Shown in pieces: positions 10,670 to 21,562 of a stretch of DNA of 64,000 nucleotides. Position numbers and translations under genes: made by a program. The notes under the pieces are model-generated. The model worked only from the letters and a program-made list of their open reading frames with translations, searched no databases and was not told where the DNA came from. How positions within the stretch are numbered: the stretch's first letter is position 1; every line of letters starts with the position of its first letter. Source of the DNA: Desulfomarina profundi (GTDB lineage Bacteria; Desulfobacterota; Desulfobulbia; Desulfobulbales; Desulfocapsaceae); assembly GCF_019703855.1 (NCBI RefSeq), contig NZ_AP024086.1, positions 2,438,501 to 2,502,500 on the forward strand. The letters are read 5' to 3'.

Positions 10670-13621
10670 ATGACACAACACTATTCCGCAAGTCCAGCCG
10701 CTTCCCGTTTTAAACTTTTCCATGAACTCATGCAGCACAAGGTGCGGCATATTCTCCTTATCTCCACCCCCTATGAAGCGTGGATCATGGAACAGGACTG
10801 CAGGCTGTCAGAACAGATTGTCCATGAATACAGCGGGCTGAACTTGAGTCATCCCCCCGGCTGACCTGGGTTTCTTCAACTGAAGAGGCACTCACCGCCT
10901 GCGAGGAGGGCAAATTTGATTTTGTCATCATTATTGCCCAGGCAGTCAGTGATAAGATCGTCAATATAGGCAGAGCCATCAAGGAAAAACATGATATGGT
11001 GGTGGTGGTGCTCACTCACCAGGAAACCCCGCTTAAATCCCATATGCTGACAGATGGATCCCAGAGCGCCATCGACCGTATTTTTTTCTGGACAGGGCAA
11101 GCGGATATCCTGCTGGCAATCATCAAATGCATTGAAGATCAGTTCAATGTCCTGGACGATATCAACTGTGCGGATGTGAGGGTCATTCTCTTTGTGGAAG
11201 ACTCTCCCTTCTACCTCTCGGCACTGCTTCCCATTCTTTATAAAGAACTGGTCAAGGAAACTCAGGCAGTCATTGAAGACAGCCTCAACCAGGAACACCG
11301 GCTTCTGACCATGCGAGCCAGACCGAAAATCCTGCTGGCCCACACCTTTGAACAGGCCATGGCTCTTTATGAACAGTTCGAACCCAATATTCTCGGTGTA
11401 ATTTCCGATGTTCGTTACCCACGAAACAATAAACATGACGGTGAAGCGGGCTTACGTCTTCTGAAACATATCAAAAAGGAGCGGTTTGATATCCCCCTGC
11501 TGCTTACGAGTTCGGAACCCCACAATGCCGCCCGTGCCGCATCCATTCCCGCACCGTTCATCGATAAAAATGCGCCGTTTCTCAACAGGCAGATCCGTTC
11601 CTTTCTTCTCAATCACCTGGGGTTCGGTGAATTTACCTTCAGAGACCCACAGGGCAATATCCTGGCAAAGGCCGACAGTCTCCACAGCCTGGAACAGAAA
11701 ATGCAGGAAATACCCATTGAATCCTTTATCTACCATAGCCAGCGGAATGATTTTTCCCGGTTTCTCTACACCCTCACAGAAGTGGAACTTGCAGGCAAGG
11801 TAAGACCCATGCGCCATACCTCCTTCGAAACGGTGGAAATGCTCAGACAGCAACTGGTACAGATGATCAAGGAACAACGGATGCAACGCCAGAGGGGAGT
11901 TATCGTTGATTTTGACAAGAAACGGTTTGACCCTGATACGGAATTCACCAAGATCGGCAACGGCTCCCTGGGGGGAAGGCAAGGGGCTGGCGTTCTTTTC
12001 TGCCATGCTGCACCAGCACAGGGATCTGATGGAAGGTTTTTCCAATGTGGAGATCTCGGTCCCCCAGACCCTGGTACTCACCTCAGACGGTTTTGATGCC
12101 TTCATCGAGCTCAACGACCTGGGAGACCTGGCCAAGGAAGAGATCAGTGATGAAGCCATTACAAAGCAATTTCTCGAGGCCCGTTTTCCGGAACCGTTCC
12201 GTTCCGACATCCAGGCTTTTCTGAAAGTTACCTGTTACCCGCTGGCCGTCCGCTCTTCCAGTATGCTGGAAGACGCCCAGTTCAAATCCTATGCAGGACT
12301 TTACCATACATACATCCTGGCCAACGACCACCCGGATGACCGGTGCCGTCTCAACCAGATGCTTACTGCCATTAAAAAGGTCTATGCTTCCACCTATTTC
12401 CGGGCCCCGAAAGCTTTCAGCAAACGTGTCGGCAACAGAGTGGAAAGTGAAAAAATGGCGATTATCATTCAACGCGCAGTAGGCAGCCGGTATGGAGACT
12501 ATTTTTATCCCGCCCTATCCGGGGTAGTCCAGTCTCTCAATTATTATCCCTTTTCCCGGATGAAAACGGAAGACGGTATTGCCTCCATAGCTCTGGGACT
12601 CGGCAAGGCCGTCATGGAGGGAGAAAACACCTTGAGATTCTCACCAAAACATCCGGAAATACTTCCCCAGAGGTCCACTGTTGAAGATATCCTGAAGGGT
12701 TCACAAAAGAAATTTTACGCCATCACCATGAATGACCCTGACCCACAAAAGGAGATTAACGATTCAAATACCCTCAGCAGAGTAGCGGTTCATTCGGTTA
12801 CTGATCATTATCCTGTACGTTTTTTTTCCAGTACGTACAGTCCTTCCGAGCACCGTATCAGAGATTTTTATTCAAAAAACGGGCATCAGGTCATTACTTT
12901 TGCCTCTCTGCTGAAATATAACACCATCCCGTTTACTGAAATCCTGAACACATTACTCACTCTTGGCAGGGAAAAGCTCGGCTGTGCTGTGGAAATTGAG
13001 TTTGCCCTCAACCTTGCCACCAAACCTGAAGAAAAAAACCGGTTTCATGTCCTGCAGATTCGCCCCATGAGTGCCAGAGAGGAAACGCTTAAAGTCAAAA
13101 TCACAGAGAAAGAGGTGGGCAGTGCTTTCTGCGTGTCGAACCGGGGACTGGGCAATACCGTTAACCGGGAAATGTGTGATATTATTTATGTCAGGCCGGA
13201 AAACTTTGACCCGGCCAAAACCACTCAGATTGCAAGGGAAATCGGTGAAATCAACAGCGAACTTACACGGTTGAACAGAAAATACCTGCTCATAGGTCCG
13301 GGGCGCTGGGGCTCTTCGGACCATTGGCTCGGCATCCCTGTCACCTGGGAGGATATTTGTGGTGTCGGCAGTATCGTGGAAACCGTCCATAACCGCATCA
13401 ATGCCGAGCCATCCCAGGGTTCACATTTTTTTCATAACCTGACGACACTGGGTATAAACTATCTCAATGTAGACCCAACCCGGGGAGAAAAACTTGACTA
13501 TTCCTGGCTTGCGACTTTTACGTCCCGTACTGAAAGCGAATATGTCTCGCATATTCAAACAGAAACAGTGTTCACCCTGAAGGTGGACGGCCGTACCGGC
13601 CGGGCTGTAATTTTCGTCTGA
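10670..13621 (+). pseudogene. Receiver-domain / PEP-synthase-like pyruvate-binding protein, frame broken
   Basis: One gene of about 980 codons split across three frames: 10670-10858, about 10858-11975, and from about 11980 to 13621. The N-terminal third is receiver-like (VVVVLTHQET; ILFVEDSPFY; GVISDVR). The remainder resembles the PEP/pyruvate-binding half of PEP synthase: IGNGSLGGK, PLAVRSSSMLEDAQFKSYAG, and GPGRWGSSDHWLGIPV at the end. No phosphohistidine swivel domain is seen, so it is not a complete PEP synthase. An extra C at 10853-10858 and extra Gs at 11970-11975 and 11983-11986 restore a single frame and the consensus GGKARGLAFF. It is probably intact in the cell. Role unknown; phosphorelay-controlled nucleotide-dependent phosphotransfer is a guess. 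Confidence 0.75.
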
Positions 13622-13739
13622 ACAGGCAGATTACACACAAATATTCCCCGAGAATTTTTTTTTCTACGGAGTCAACACATCTTTGTGTTAGTATGATTGT
13701 ACCATCTTGACGCAATCATTTCTGACAAGGACATGGCTC

Positions 13740-14195
13740 ATGAAACTATTCTTCTCACTGGTCTCTTTTTTTCTTTTTCTTTTTCTTTCAGTCCAGACCT
13801 GCCCGGCCCGGATTGATCCACCCGTCGGTATCGTAAAAACAGTAACAGGAAAAGCGTACGTCACTGACAAAACCAGAACTTTTACAGTTCAGCTCGTACC
13901 GAATATGAAGATCTCAAAAGGGGATCTCATCAAAACCGAAGCGGACTCATCCGTCGGTCTCATCTTTGAAGACGACACGGTGATGTCCCTTGGACCCTAC
14001 AGCGAGATTACAATTGAAGATTTTCTTTTCGACCCCGTCAACAGCAAACTGGCCTTTGTGGCGAGAATGATCCACGGAACCTTTTCATTTATCAGTGGTC
14101 AGATCGCCAAACTTGCACCCAAAAAGGTCAAACTTGAAACCCCGGATGCAACACTTGGAATACGGGGAACAAAACTGCTGATTACAGTAAACTGA
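13740..14195 (+). CDS. FecR-domain periplasmic protein
   Basis: A signal peptide (residues 1-24) is followed by a FecR-like beta domain: GKAYVTDKTRTFTVQLVP, DLIKTEADSSVGLIFEDDTV, ETPDATLGIRGTKLLI. The ATG at 13740 is chosen over an upstream TTG at 13707 because it begins the signal peptide and has AAGGA upstream. It heads a set with an OmpA-like lipoprotein and a CHASE2 kinase, a grouping I associate with environmental Proteobacteria and Desulfobacterota. A role in sensing an envelope state is inferred from this context. Confidence 0.8.
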   Translation: MKLFFSLVSFFLFLFLSVQTCPARIDPPVGIVKTVTGKAYVTDKTRTFTVQLVPNMKISKGDLIKTEADSSVGLIFEDDTVMSLGPYSEITIEDFLFDPVNSKLAFVARMIHGTFSFISGQIAKLAPKKVKLETPDATLGIRGTKLLITVN

Positions 14196-14226
14196 AACAA
14201 AACTTGCACACTTCCAGACAATTATC

Positions 14227-14838
14227 ATGAATAAAAACAGACTGTTAAAGACAATTACCATTTTTCTGCTGCTCCTGCTGGTCATGTCGGGATGTGCCCG
14301 TAAAACAACCGTAATTCTCCTCCCAGACCCGAACGGCAAAGTGGGACATGTTGTTGTCAGCAATACCGCGGGTTCTCTTGAAATCAATAAACCTGGAGAA
14401 GCAGCAACCATTGCCGGACATGAATCACAACCGACTTCACCAGGGATACTCTCTGCCACCGAAATCGATGAAAAATATGGGCAGATTCTTTCTGTCCTCC
14501 CCGCTCCACCAAAGCACTTTATTCTTTATTTTTACCGGGATTCCACCCAACTGACGACACCTTCACTTACAATAATGAAAGCCGTTCTTACAGCAATAAA
14601 GGAGGAAAAATCCCAGGATATAAGCGTGATTGGTCATTCGGACACAGCGGGTGACCGAAAGTATAACCTTCTTCTCTCCACACGAAGAGCCCAGGCCATT
14701 GCAGAACTTCTTGCTAAAAACGGTATAAAACGATCCAGGATAAATACAACTTCTCATGGTGAAGAAAATCCGTTGATCAAGACCGCTGACAATGTCAGTG
14801 AACCAAAAAACAGAAGAGTAGAAGTTATTGTCAGATAG
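14227..14838 (+). CDS. OmpA-like peptidoglycan-associated lipoprotein
   Basis: A lipoprotein signal with lipobox VMSGC places Cys at about residue 23. The C-terminal OmpA/Pal domain shows VIGHSDTAGDRKYNLLLSTR, then RAQAIAELL and the peptidoglycan-binding NRRVEVIV. 203 aa in all. It probably tethers the outer membrane to the cell wall. The last bases overlap an alternative TTG start of the following kinase, suggesting coupling. Confidence 0.85.
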   Translation: MNKNRLLKTITIFLLLLLVMSGCARKTTVILLPDPNGKVGHVVVSNTAGSLEINKPGEAATIAGHESQPTSPGILSATEIDEKYGQILSVLPAPPKHFILYFYRDSTQLTTPSLTIMKAVLTAIKEEKSQDISVIGHSDTAGDRKYNLLLSTRRAQAIAELLAKNGIKRSRINTTSHGEENPLIKTADNVSEPKNRRVEVIVR

Positions 14839-14848
14839 CTTTTTTCTC

Positions 14849-17797
14849 ATGAAGAAAATTCCCGCAACTGCCGCTCCATCTTCAAACAACACTTCTCTGT
14901 TTAAAACACTGCTGCTGAACAGCATGTTGCTTATTTTTGTCCTTTCTGCCGGCTACCTGTTTTCACCGGGGATTATCAAATCACTCAGCCTCAAAACAAC
15001 TGATATTATTCTCTCAAATGTAAAAAACAAAAATCATCCCCTGGAAATTCTGGTTGTTGATATTGATGAAAAAAGTCTGAAAAAATACGGCCAGTGGCCG
15101 TGGCCACGGTATCGAATGGCTTTTTTACTGGAAAAAATTTCTGCAGGTGGTGCAAAAAGTATCGGCATAGACATTCTTTTTCCCGAAAAGGACAGAACGT
15201 CACCGATTATCTGGCAGAAAACTCTGGAAGAAGATTTTGGTCTGTCCATTGATATAAGCGGCCTCCCGGAAAAATACCTCGACAATGACATTCTCCTGGC
15301 AAAAGTTCTGTCAAACGGCCCTTTTGTGACCGGATATGAGTTTCTTTTTAAACGGACAAACGGATCGGGACACAACTGTAATCTTCAACCGGTTTCACTG
15401 ATGCTGAAAAAAACAGCATCCGGCCGGCAACCAGCCTTACATCTCCTGGAAGCAAAAGGAGTTATCTGCAACTGCATTCCCCTCAATACAACAGTCCCCC
15501 TGTCGGGTTTTCTGAATGGTGCTCCGGATTTTGATGGTTTTTTCAGAAGACTGCCCCTCTTGGTACAATACAATGGCAGACTCTACCCGTCATTCACTCT
15601 GGCCATGCTCATGCAGTTCAAAGGAGAAAAGGTTATAACAGTCAAAAAAAGCAGTACCGGTATTGTCACTCTTTTTCTTGGCAATTTACGCATTCCAACC
15701 GACGATCGGGGCAACTTCCTTTTGGGTCCTCCTGTTTCAAATGGAAGAAAAAACATCCCGGCCATCGATATACTCGAAGATCGCTTCTCCCCCGATCTAT
15801 TCAATAATAAAATTGTCATCGTGGGATCAACCGCTTCGGGCCTGACGCAATACTACCCTACCGTCTTCAGAGCCGATATGAGCCTGCTTGACCTGCATAA
15901 ATATTCATTGGACTCCATCCTGGCAAAAACACCCACAATACGGACACCACTTTTTAATCTGTATGAAGTCGCCACTGCAATTGTTCTTTGCATGATATTG
16001 CTTGCCGGTGTCGTCATACTCGACACTTTTTTCTCAACAGTTCTTTTCCTGCTCTGTCTTTTCTCATGCTGGCTTGCCGCCATACTTGTATACCGGACCA
16101 GCGGTTATCTCTTTTCCCCATTCTTTCCGACAATATTGCTGATCATTCATTTCAGCCTGCTGCACCTGCTCAGGTTCAGATATTTCCAGATAAGGGCAAA
16201 AACCGAGACCAGGGAAACATTCTCCCTGCTGCAGGACAGGGAAAAAACCCTTCGTTCAATTCTTACAACCATACCGGATATCATTTTCCGATTGGATCAA
16301 AACAACCGAATAACTTTTATCAGTCATGCCATCACAGCCTACGGACTGTCCCCAAAAACACTCACAGGTCAGTCTATTTTTGACTTTATTACCCCGGAAG
16401 ATCACGAAAAGGCAAAAAAACGGCTCAATGAACGAAAAAAGGGCGACCAAAACCTGCTGGAAATGGAACTCTGCCTGCTCGTTACACTCAAAAACAGTCC
16501 CGATGGGGAAAAAAAACGACATTTCAATATTTCAGCAGAAGGCATTTATGAAGGGCAAAACGGAGATTCTCAGGTCTATGTCGGCCTGCAGGGAATAGCT
16601 AGAGATGTTACGGTCCGTAAAAAACTTGAAATACAACTCCTGCAGGCCCAAAAAATGGAAGTTATTGGAAATCTTGCCGCCGGGATAGCTCACGACCTGA
16701 ACAATATCCTCAGCGGACTTGTCAGTTACCCGGATCTGTTGCTGCTGGAGGTCCCCAAGGATGGTTCTCTTTATAAAAAAATTGCCATTATCCAGAAATC
16801 CGGACAAAAAGCTGCAACTATTGTCCAGGATCTCCTTGTTCTGGCCAGAAGGAGCGTCAGCACGGATACAGTCTGCAATATCAATATAATCATTGAAGAC
16901 TATCTCAATTCACCGGAATTCGGGCATATCATTTCCAGTTATCCGAAAATTGATATTGTCCGCCAGCTTGACGGGAACCTGAAGAACATCCATGGATCCG
17001 ATGTTCAGCTCTCCAAAGTCATAATGAATATGCTGATAAATGCCACCGAGGCAATTGCAGACAGTGGAAAAATATCCATAACTACGGCAAATACTCTTCT
17101 GCGAAACGCTTTGAACGGTTATGAAACTATCCCACCGGGCCTATATGTCTCGGTTTCCGTTTCTGACAGTGGCACCGGCATCCACCCGGAAGACCTTGAC
17201 AAATTGTTCGAACCGTTCTTTACAAAGAAAAGAATGGGCAGAAGCGGTACCGGTCTTGGAATGACCATAATCTGGACCACGGTAAAAGACCATGGCGGTT
17301 ATATTGATATCCAGAGTACCCAGGGTGAAGGAACGACCCTGACCCTCTATTTTCCTGCCACAGACCATGTTGTCCCACCCGGAAAAAAAGAACTCGTTCT
17401 GGAAGACCATACCGGAACTGAAACCCTTCTGGTCGTCGATGATATCAAGGAACAGCTCGAAATCGCTACCAATATGCTCACCAGACTGGGTTACCATGTC
17501 CTCACCGCGTCAAGCGGAGAAGAAGCCATAAAAATAATAGAAGATACGAAAATTGATCTGGTTATTCTTGATATGATCATGCCCTCCGGTCTTGACGGTC
17601 TTGAAACCTACGAAAAAATGATCCGTATCCGGCCTGGCCAGAAAGCGATCATTACCTCCGGCTTTTCAGAATCTGATCGTGTCAGAAAATTGCAGCAGTT
17701 GGGGGCAGGAAAATATCTGGCCAAGCCCTATACCATGGAACAGCTCTGCATTGCCATTCGAGAAACCCTGGATGCAAGAACAAGAGAAAACACATAA
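14849..17797 (+). CDS. CHASE2-PAS hybrid sensor histidine kinase with receiver domain
   Basis: Membrane sensor kinase of about 982 aa. In order: an N-terminal membrane helix; an extracytoplasmic CHASE2 domain (about 35-335, with VVDIDEKSLKKYGQWPWPR and VGSTASGL); a cluster of membrane helices (about 370-440); a PAS domain (about 465-600); HisKA with the H-box AGIAHDLNNILSGL; HATPase_c (NATEAIADSG, DSGTGIHPEDL, GTGLGMTIIW); and a C-terminal receiver with VVDD, LDMIMP (phospho-Asp) and the conserved K of AKPY. The ATG at 14849 is chosen; an in-frame TTG at 14828 overlapping the previous stop is possible. Signal unknown; linked to the FecR and OmpA genes before it. Confidence 0.88.
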   Translation: MKKIPATAAPSSNNTSLFKTLLLNSMLLIFVLSAGYLFSPGIIKSLSLKTTDIILSNVKNKNHPLEILVVDIDEKSLKKYGQWPWPRYRMAFLLEKISAGGAKSIGIDILFPEKDRTSPIIWQKTLEEDFGLSIDISGLPEKYLDNDILLAKVLSNGPFVTGYEFLFKRTNGSGHNCNLQPVSLMLKKTASGRQPALHLLEAKGVICNCIPLNTTVPLSGFLNGAPDFDGFFRRLPLLVQYNGRLYPSFTLAMLMQFKGEKVITVKKSSTGIVTLFLGNLRIPTDDRGNFLLGPPVSNGRKNIPAIDILEDRFSPDLFNNKIVIVGSTASGLTQYYPTVFRADMSLLDLHKYSLDSILAKTPTIRTPLFNLYEVATAIVLCMILLAGVVILDTFFSTVLFLLCLFSCWLAAILVYRTSGYLFSPFFPTILLIIHFSLLHLLRFRYFQIRAKTETRETFSLLQDREKTLRSILTTIPDIIFRLDQNNRITFISHAITAYGLSPKTLTGQSIFDFITPEDHEKAKKRLNERKKGDQNLLEMELCLLVTLKNSPDGEKKRHFNISAEGIYEGQNGDSQVYVGLQGIARDVTVRKKLEIQLLQAQKMEVIGNLAAGIAHDLNNILSGLVSYPDLLLLEVPKDGSLYKKIAIIQKSGQKAATIVQDLLVLARRSVSTDTVCNINIIIEDYLNSPEFGHIISSYPKIDIVRQLDGNLKNIHGSDVQLSKVIMNMLINATEAIADSGKISITTANTLLRNALNGYETIPPGLYVSVSVSDSGTGIHPEDLDKLFEPFFTKKRMGRSGTGLGMTIIWTTVKDHGGYIDIQSTQGEGTTLTLYFPATDHVVPPGKKELVLEDHTGTETLLVVDDIKEQLEIATNMLTRLGYHVLTASSGEEAIKIIEDTKIDLVILDMIMPSGLDGLETYEKMIRIRPGQKAIITSGFSESDRVRKLQQLGAGKYLAKPYTMEQLCIAIRETLDARTRENT

Positions 17798-18368
17798 TAC
17801 ACTCATCACCTTTGCCCTGCAGTCAGGGGCAACAAAAGCGGCAATTCTCCCTGCCGGAAGTGTCAGGGTGGAAAACAGGCTGGCATCTTTCTGCCATAGC
17901 CCCAAATGTCCATACTGGGGTCAATCCGCCAGTTGTCCTCCCCATGTCTCAGGCCCCTCCGGGTTCAGAGAAATGCTGAAAACCTGCTCCATTGTCCTGG
18001 TTATCCGCCTCGAAATCGACTCATCTTCTCTCCATGGAGAAGAAAGGCCCTTTGTCATGCGCCTTCTCCACGAGACAGTGGCGAAAACTGAACAAAAGGC
18101 AGCAGAACTTGGTTTTTCAGGGGCACGCGGGTTTGCTGGAGGATCCTGCAAACCAAGTTTCTGTGGAGACAAAGAAAACTGCCGGGCAATTGAAAAAGGC
18201 AGTTGCCGGTTCCCGGAACAGACCCGTCCTTCATTATCAGGCTACGGTGTAAACGTTGGAAACCTGATGAAAGACGCGGGCTGGTCTACCGATCTCTTCA
18301 ATCATGAAGACGATCAGAAAGGCCGCCTCGCCTGGGTCGCCGGCCTGATCCTGCTGCCTGAAAGCTGA
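17772..18368 (+). CDS. DUF2284 metal-binding protein
   Basis: A cysteine-rich protein of the DUF2284 group: CHSPKCPYWGQSASCPPH near residue 40, then a later cluster (GGSCKPSFCGDKENC, GSCRFPEQTRPS) and YGVNVGNLMKDAGW at the end. The cysteines suggest a bound metal or Fe-S cluster; the function is not known. ATG 17772 overlaps the kinase end by 26 bases. Longer in-frame starts lie fully inside the kinase and have no family match. Confidence 0.75.
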   Translation: MQEQEKTHNTLITFALQSGATKAAILPAGSVRVENRLASFCHSPKCPYWGQSASCPPHVSGPSGFREMLKTCSIVLVIRLEIDSSSLHGEERPFVMRLLHETVAKTEQKAAELGFSGARGFAGGSCKPSFCGDKENCRAIEKGSCRFPEQTRPSLSGYGVNVGNLMKDAGWSTDLFNHEDDQKGRLAWVAGLILLPES

Positions 18369-18429
18369 TCTTGACTTTAATCATTTTTACCTGTAATTGT
18401 TTGAGCAGTTTTCAGATACTTTAAAACCT

Positions 18430-18640
18430 GGATCCTGCACTTCGCAGAATATGCACCAGGTAAAAGTTTAATAGGGAATCCGGTGCAAATCCGGAACGGG
18501 CCCGCCGCTGTAACCGGGGACGAACGTTGCAATCATGTCACTGCCTTTTATCCAGGGCGGGAAGGCGCAACAGGAGAATGATCCGGGAGTCAGAAGACCT
18601 GTCTGAAACAGGAAAATGCCGGATTTCGTGGAAAGAATAA
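18430..18640 (+). promoter_or_regulatory. Cobalamin riboswitch
   Basis: Clear consensus segments in order: AATAGGGAATCCGGTGCAAA, then GCCGCTGTAACCGGGGACG, the GGCGGGAAGGC element, and the B12 box GGGAGTCAGAAGACCTG. It precedes a strong terminator and the DUF3450-TonB operon, so adenosylcobalamin should lower operon expression. Confidence 0.92.
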
Positions 18641-18671
18641 CGGTATAGATGAATTCGAGGACAAACCAGGG

Positions 18672-18711
18672 ATCCCGGATCAATTACATAATTGATCCGG
18701 GATTTTTTTTT
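18672..18711 (+). terminator. Riboswitch-associated intrinsic terminator
   Basis: Perfect 14-bp arms ATCCCGGATCAATT (18672-18685) and AATTGATCCGGGAT (18690-18703), loop ACAT, then a nine-T run. It sits between the B12 aptamer and the first operon gene, the layout of a transcription-attenuation switch. Confidence 0.9.
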
Positions 18712-18754
18712 GCCCCTGCTATTCCGCACAACAAACAACCGGAGAGTTACGACA

Positions 18755-19519
18755 ATGCCCATGCTCCCTTTGCTGATTATCTGCCTTGTCCTGATCCTGC
18801 CGTATTCAGGACAGGCTAGTGAAACCGAACAGAAAATTATAGCTCCTGTCAAACAGTCCATTGCCGTTCTGCAAAAAGACCAGAAAAAACGGGAACAATG
18901 GCAGAAAGAAAAAGAGAAACTGGCTGAACAACTTCAGGTTCTGCGGGAACAGCAGAAGCAATTGAAAGAACAGAAAAAAGATCTGATAAAAACGAACAGT
19001 CTTTACAAAGAACGGATCGCTGTAAAGAGAAAACAAATTACTGATATCAATCAAATCAATGAACAGATAGTACCTTTTCTGCAGGAGATCCTTGCAAAAA
19101 CCAGGAAAATGATTGAAAACGACAACCTGCCCTTTCTCATGGCAGAAAGAATCAACCGTCTTGAACGACTCGAAAAATCACTGAAAAACCCGGAAGAAAC
19201 CATCAGTGGGAAGTACAGAAAAATGATGGAAACCCTCCTTGTTGAAGCTGAATATGGTTTCACCGTAGAAACCGGGCAGGAATTTATCGATCTTAACGGA
19301 CAGCGCCTTCTGGTCAACTGTTTTCGCCTGGGTCGTCTCAACCTCTTTTACCTGACACTGGATGAACAGGACTGCGGTTTTTTCAATGTGGCAAAACAGT
19401 GCTGGCAATCACTGCCGGCCGATCATCTCAACCAAATCAGAACTGCCGTTGCTATAGCCGCAAAACGGCAACCAGCGGAACTCCTTAACCTGCCGGTAGG
19501 GAGGATAGTGAGCAAATGA
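18755..19519 (+). CDS. DUF3450 periplasmic coiled-coil protein
   Basis: First gene of the TonB operon. A signal peptide (MPMLPLLIICLVLILPYSG) is followed by a long charged coiled coil (about 30-115) and a small C-terminal domain. Size and organisation match DUF3450 proteins, which in Vibrio-type TonB2 systems sit beside TtpC, ExbB2, ExbD2 and TonB2. ATG 18755 is chosen for the signal peptide and GGAGAG at 18741; the frame is open further upstream into the terminator. The stop overlaps the next ATG (ATGA). Confidence 0.8.
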   Translation: MPMLPLLIICLVLILPYSGQASETEQKIIAPVKQSIAVLQKDQKKREQWQKEKEKLAEQLQVLREQQKQLKEQKKDLIKTNSLYKERIAVKRKQITDINQINEQIVPFLQEILAKTRKMIENDNLPFLMAERINRLERLEKSLKNPEETISGKYRKMMETLLVEAEYGFTVETGQEFIDLNGQRLLVNCFRLGRLNLFYLTLDEQDCGFFNVAKQCWQSLPADHLNQIRTAVAIAAKRQPAELLNLPVGRIVSK

Positions 19520-20954
19520 AACTGAAAATTATACCTTTTCTGTTTTTACCTGTTCTGTTTCTTTGTCTCGTTTCTTCACTGTTTGCTGGGGATATGCGGA
19601 AACTTGACATACAGGCTCGTGAAATCAAAGAAAAAATGATCCTGCAGGCTGCTAAGGAAAAACGTTTGGCCGAACGGATTGCCCTGGAAAACCAAGCGAA
19701 AATACTCAAAGACAGAACCGCTCTCAGAAAGGCCGTAACCAGACTGAAGGATCAGAACCGCTACTTGAAACAGAAGATTGACAACCTCACGGCAAGACAG
19801 GTTGAGCTGGACAGAGAGGAAAAACAACTCAGCCGAAAACTGAACGAAACCAGCGGGGTAATGCGGGAACTCGTGGGGCCATCCGCATCAGCAGCCGGGA
19901 TATTGACACGCTCCTGGCCGGGAGTAATGCACCTCCACCTGGTAATAAAAAACATTTCAACCCGACAAATTCACCGTCAACGGCAGAAGGCTTCCCCGGC
20001 ATGGATGATATCCGCGCCATGGCAACGACTCTTTTTGCCGTCATTGAGGCCAGTGGCGAAGTCACTTGGCATCAGGGGGCGATAGTCAACCGGGAAGGCA
20101 GGAAATCAGAAGCTGACATCCTCCTGCTTGGCCCTTTTACCGCTCTATACAAACTGGGGGAAGAAATCGGTTTTCTCAACTACACAGCGAAGAGTGATAC
20201 ATACTACGCCCTTTCCCATCTTCCTAAACAACAGATGCGGAAAACCATCAAACACTACATGGCCGGAGAAGGCGATACAGTGACAATGGATATTTCCAGA
20301 GGAGCCGCCCTGCGTCAACTCACCCACGAACTCAGCCTGCTGGATCAGATTCCGAAAGGCGGCCCCATCATCTGGCCCATTCTCATAATCTTCGCCATCG
20401 GTATTCTCATTATATTCGAACGACTCTTTTTTCTTTTTCGCATCCGCTGTAACGGTAACGATCTCGTCAAAAGAATAGAGGATTCAGCAATCGCAGATAC
20501 CTGGAAAAACGCCATTACATTCATTAAAAAGATGCGAAAAAAACCAATGGCAAGGGTTCTTGAAGCCGGTCTTCTCTCCCACCAGGAAGCAAGAGAAAAT
20601 CTGGAAAACAGTCTCCAGGAGGCAATTCTCAAGGAAATTCCCCCTATGGAGCGTTTTCTTTCCACTCTTGGTATGCTTGCGGCCATTGCACCGCTCCTCG
20701 GTCTCCTCGGTACAGTCACCGGTATGATCGAGACTTTTCACATCATCACCCTCTACGGGACAGGTGATCCACGGCTTATGTCCGGTGGCATCTCGGAAGC
20801 CCTGGTGACCACCATGCTCGGCCTTTCCGTCGCTATCCCGCTGATGCTGGCCCAGACCCTGCTGAACCGCTCTGTGGACCGTCACATCGGGGAACTGGAA
20901 GAAAAAGCGGTCACCCTGGTGAATATCATCCAGAAATACAGGAACACACAATGA
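19516..20954 (+). pseudogene. TtpC-like MotA/TolQ/ExbB proton-channel protein, frame broken once
   Basis: Large ExbB-type subunit: a signal peptide, a periplasmic coiled coil (about 25-110), a linker domain, then the proton-channel helices (GPIIWPILIIFAIGILIIFE; LSTLGMLAAIAPLLGLLGTV). This layout is that of TtpC, needed for TonB2 function in Vibrio. The frame breaks at GGGG 19875-19878: one extra G converts VG-PSAS to VGAIRISSRDIDTLLAGS and joins the 5' part to the frame ending at 20954. The downstream part is fully conserved, so the protein is probably intact in the cell. Confidence 0.8.
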
Positions 20955-21562
20955 AAGAACTGCTCCTGCTTCAATACAGTCAACTGATCGAATATATTGA
21001 TGCCGGTGGTATGATCATCGTGCCGTTGATCGTAGTCAGCCTGCTCATGTGGCTGCTGATCATCAACCGGACACTTTTTTTCAGACGCCTCCACCGAAAG
21101 AATATGCCCACCGCCGTCGCCCTGGAACATATCAGGGAAAACCGCTTTCCCGATCCCGGGCCGTACCGGGGTGCTGTTGCTCTCCTTGTTTCACGTTTTC
21201 TGGAAAAACGCAGCAACAACAAAGCCCTTGACCGTCTTATCCTTGATGAAACCGTCCTCGTCATTAATCGCTCTCTTGACGACTACCTGGCCACTATAGG
21301 GGCACTGGCAGCCATCGCTCCTCTCCTGGGGTTGCTGGGGACCGTTACGGGTATGATCGCCACCTTTGACATCCTCTCGTTTTTCGGAACCGGTAACGCC
21401 AAAGGGATGGCCGGTGGAATCTCCGAAGCCCTGATCACCACCCAGACCGGGCTGCTGGTTGCCATCCCCGGACTCTACATGAAAGGATTTCTCGAACGAC
21501 GTTCAGCCAACCTGAAACAACGTATTGCCCGGGTCGGCTATTACCTGAGGAGACAACTCTGA
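20951..21562 (+). CDS. exbB: ExbB-type proton channel subunit
   Basis: MotA/TolQ/ExbB protein, 203 aa, inner membrane. An N-terminal helix (AGGMIIVPLIVVSLLMWLLI) is followed by the signature pair ATIGALAAIAPLLGLLGTVT and GISEALITTQTGLLVAIPGL. With ExbD it converts the proton gradient into TonB movement. Four-base overlap with the preceding gene and one-base overlap with exbD show a single operon. Confidence 0.9.
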   Translation: MKELLLLQYSQLIEYIDAGGMIIVPLIVVSLLMWLLIINRTLFFRRLHRKNMPTAVALEHIRENRFPDPGPYRGAVALLVSRFLEKRSNNKALDRLILDETVLVINRSLDDYLATIGALAAIAPLLGLLGTVTGMIATFDILSFFGTGNAKGMAGGISEALITTQTGLLVAIPGLYMKGFLERRSANLKQRIARVGYYLRRQL

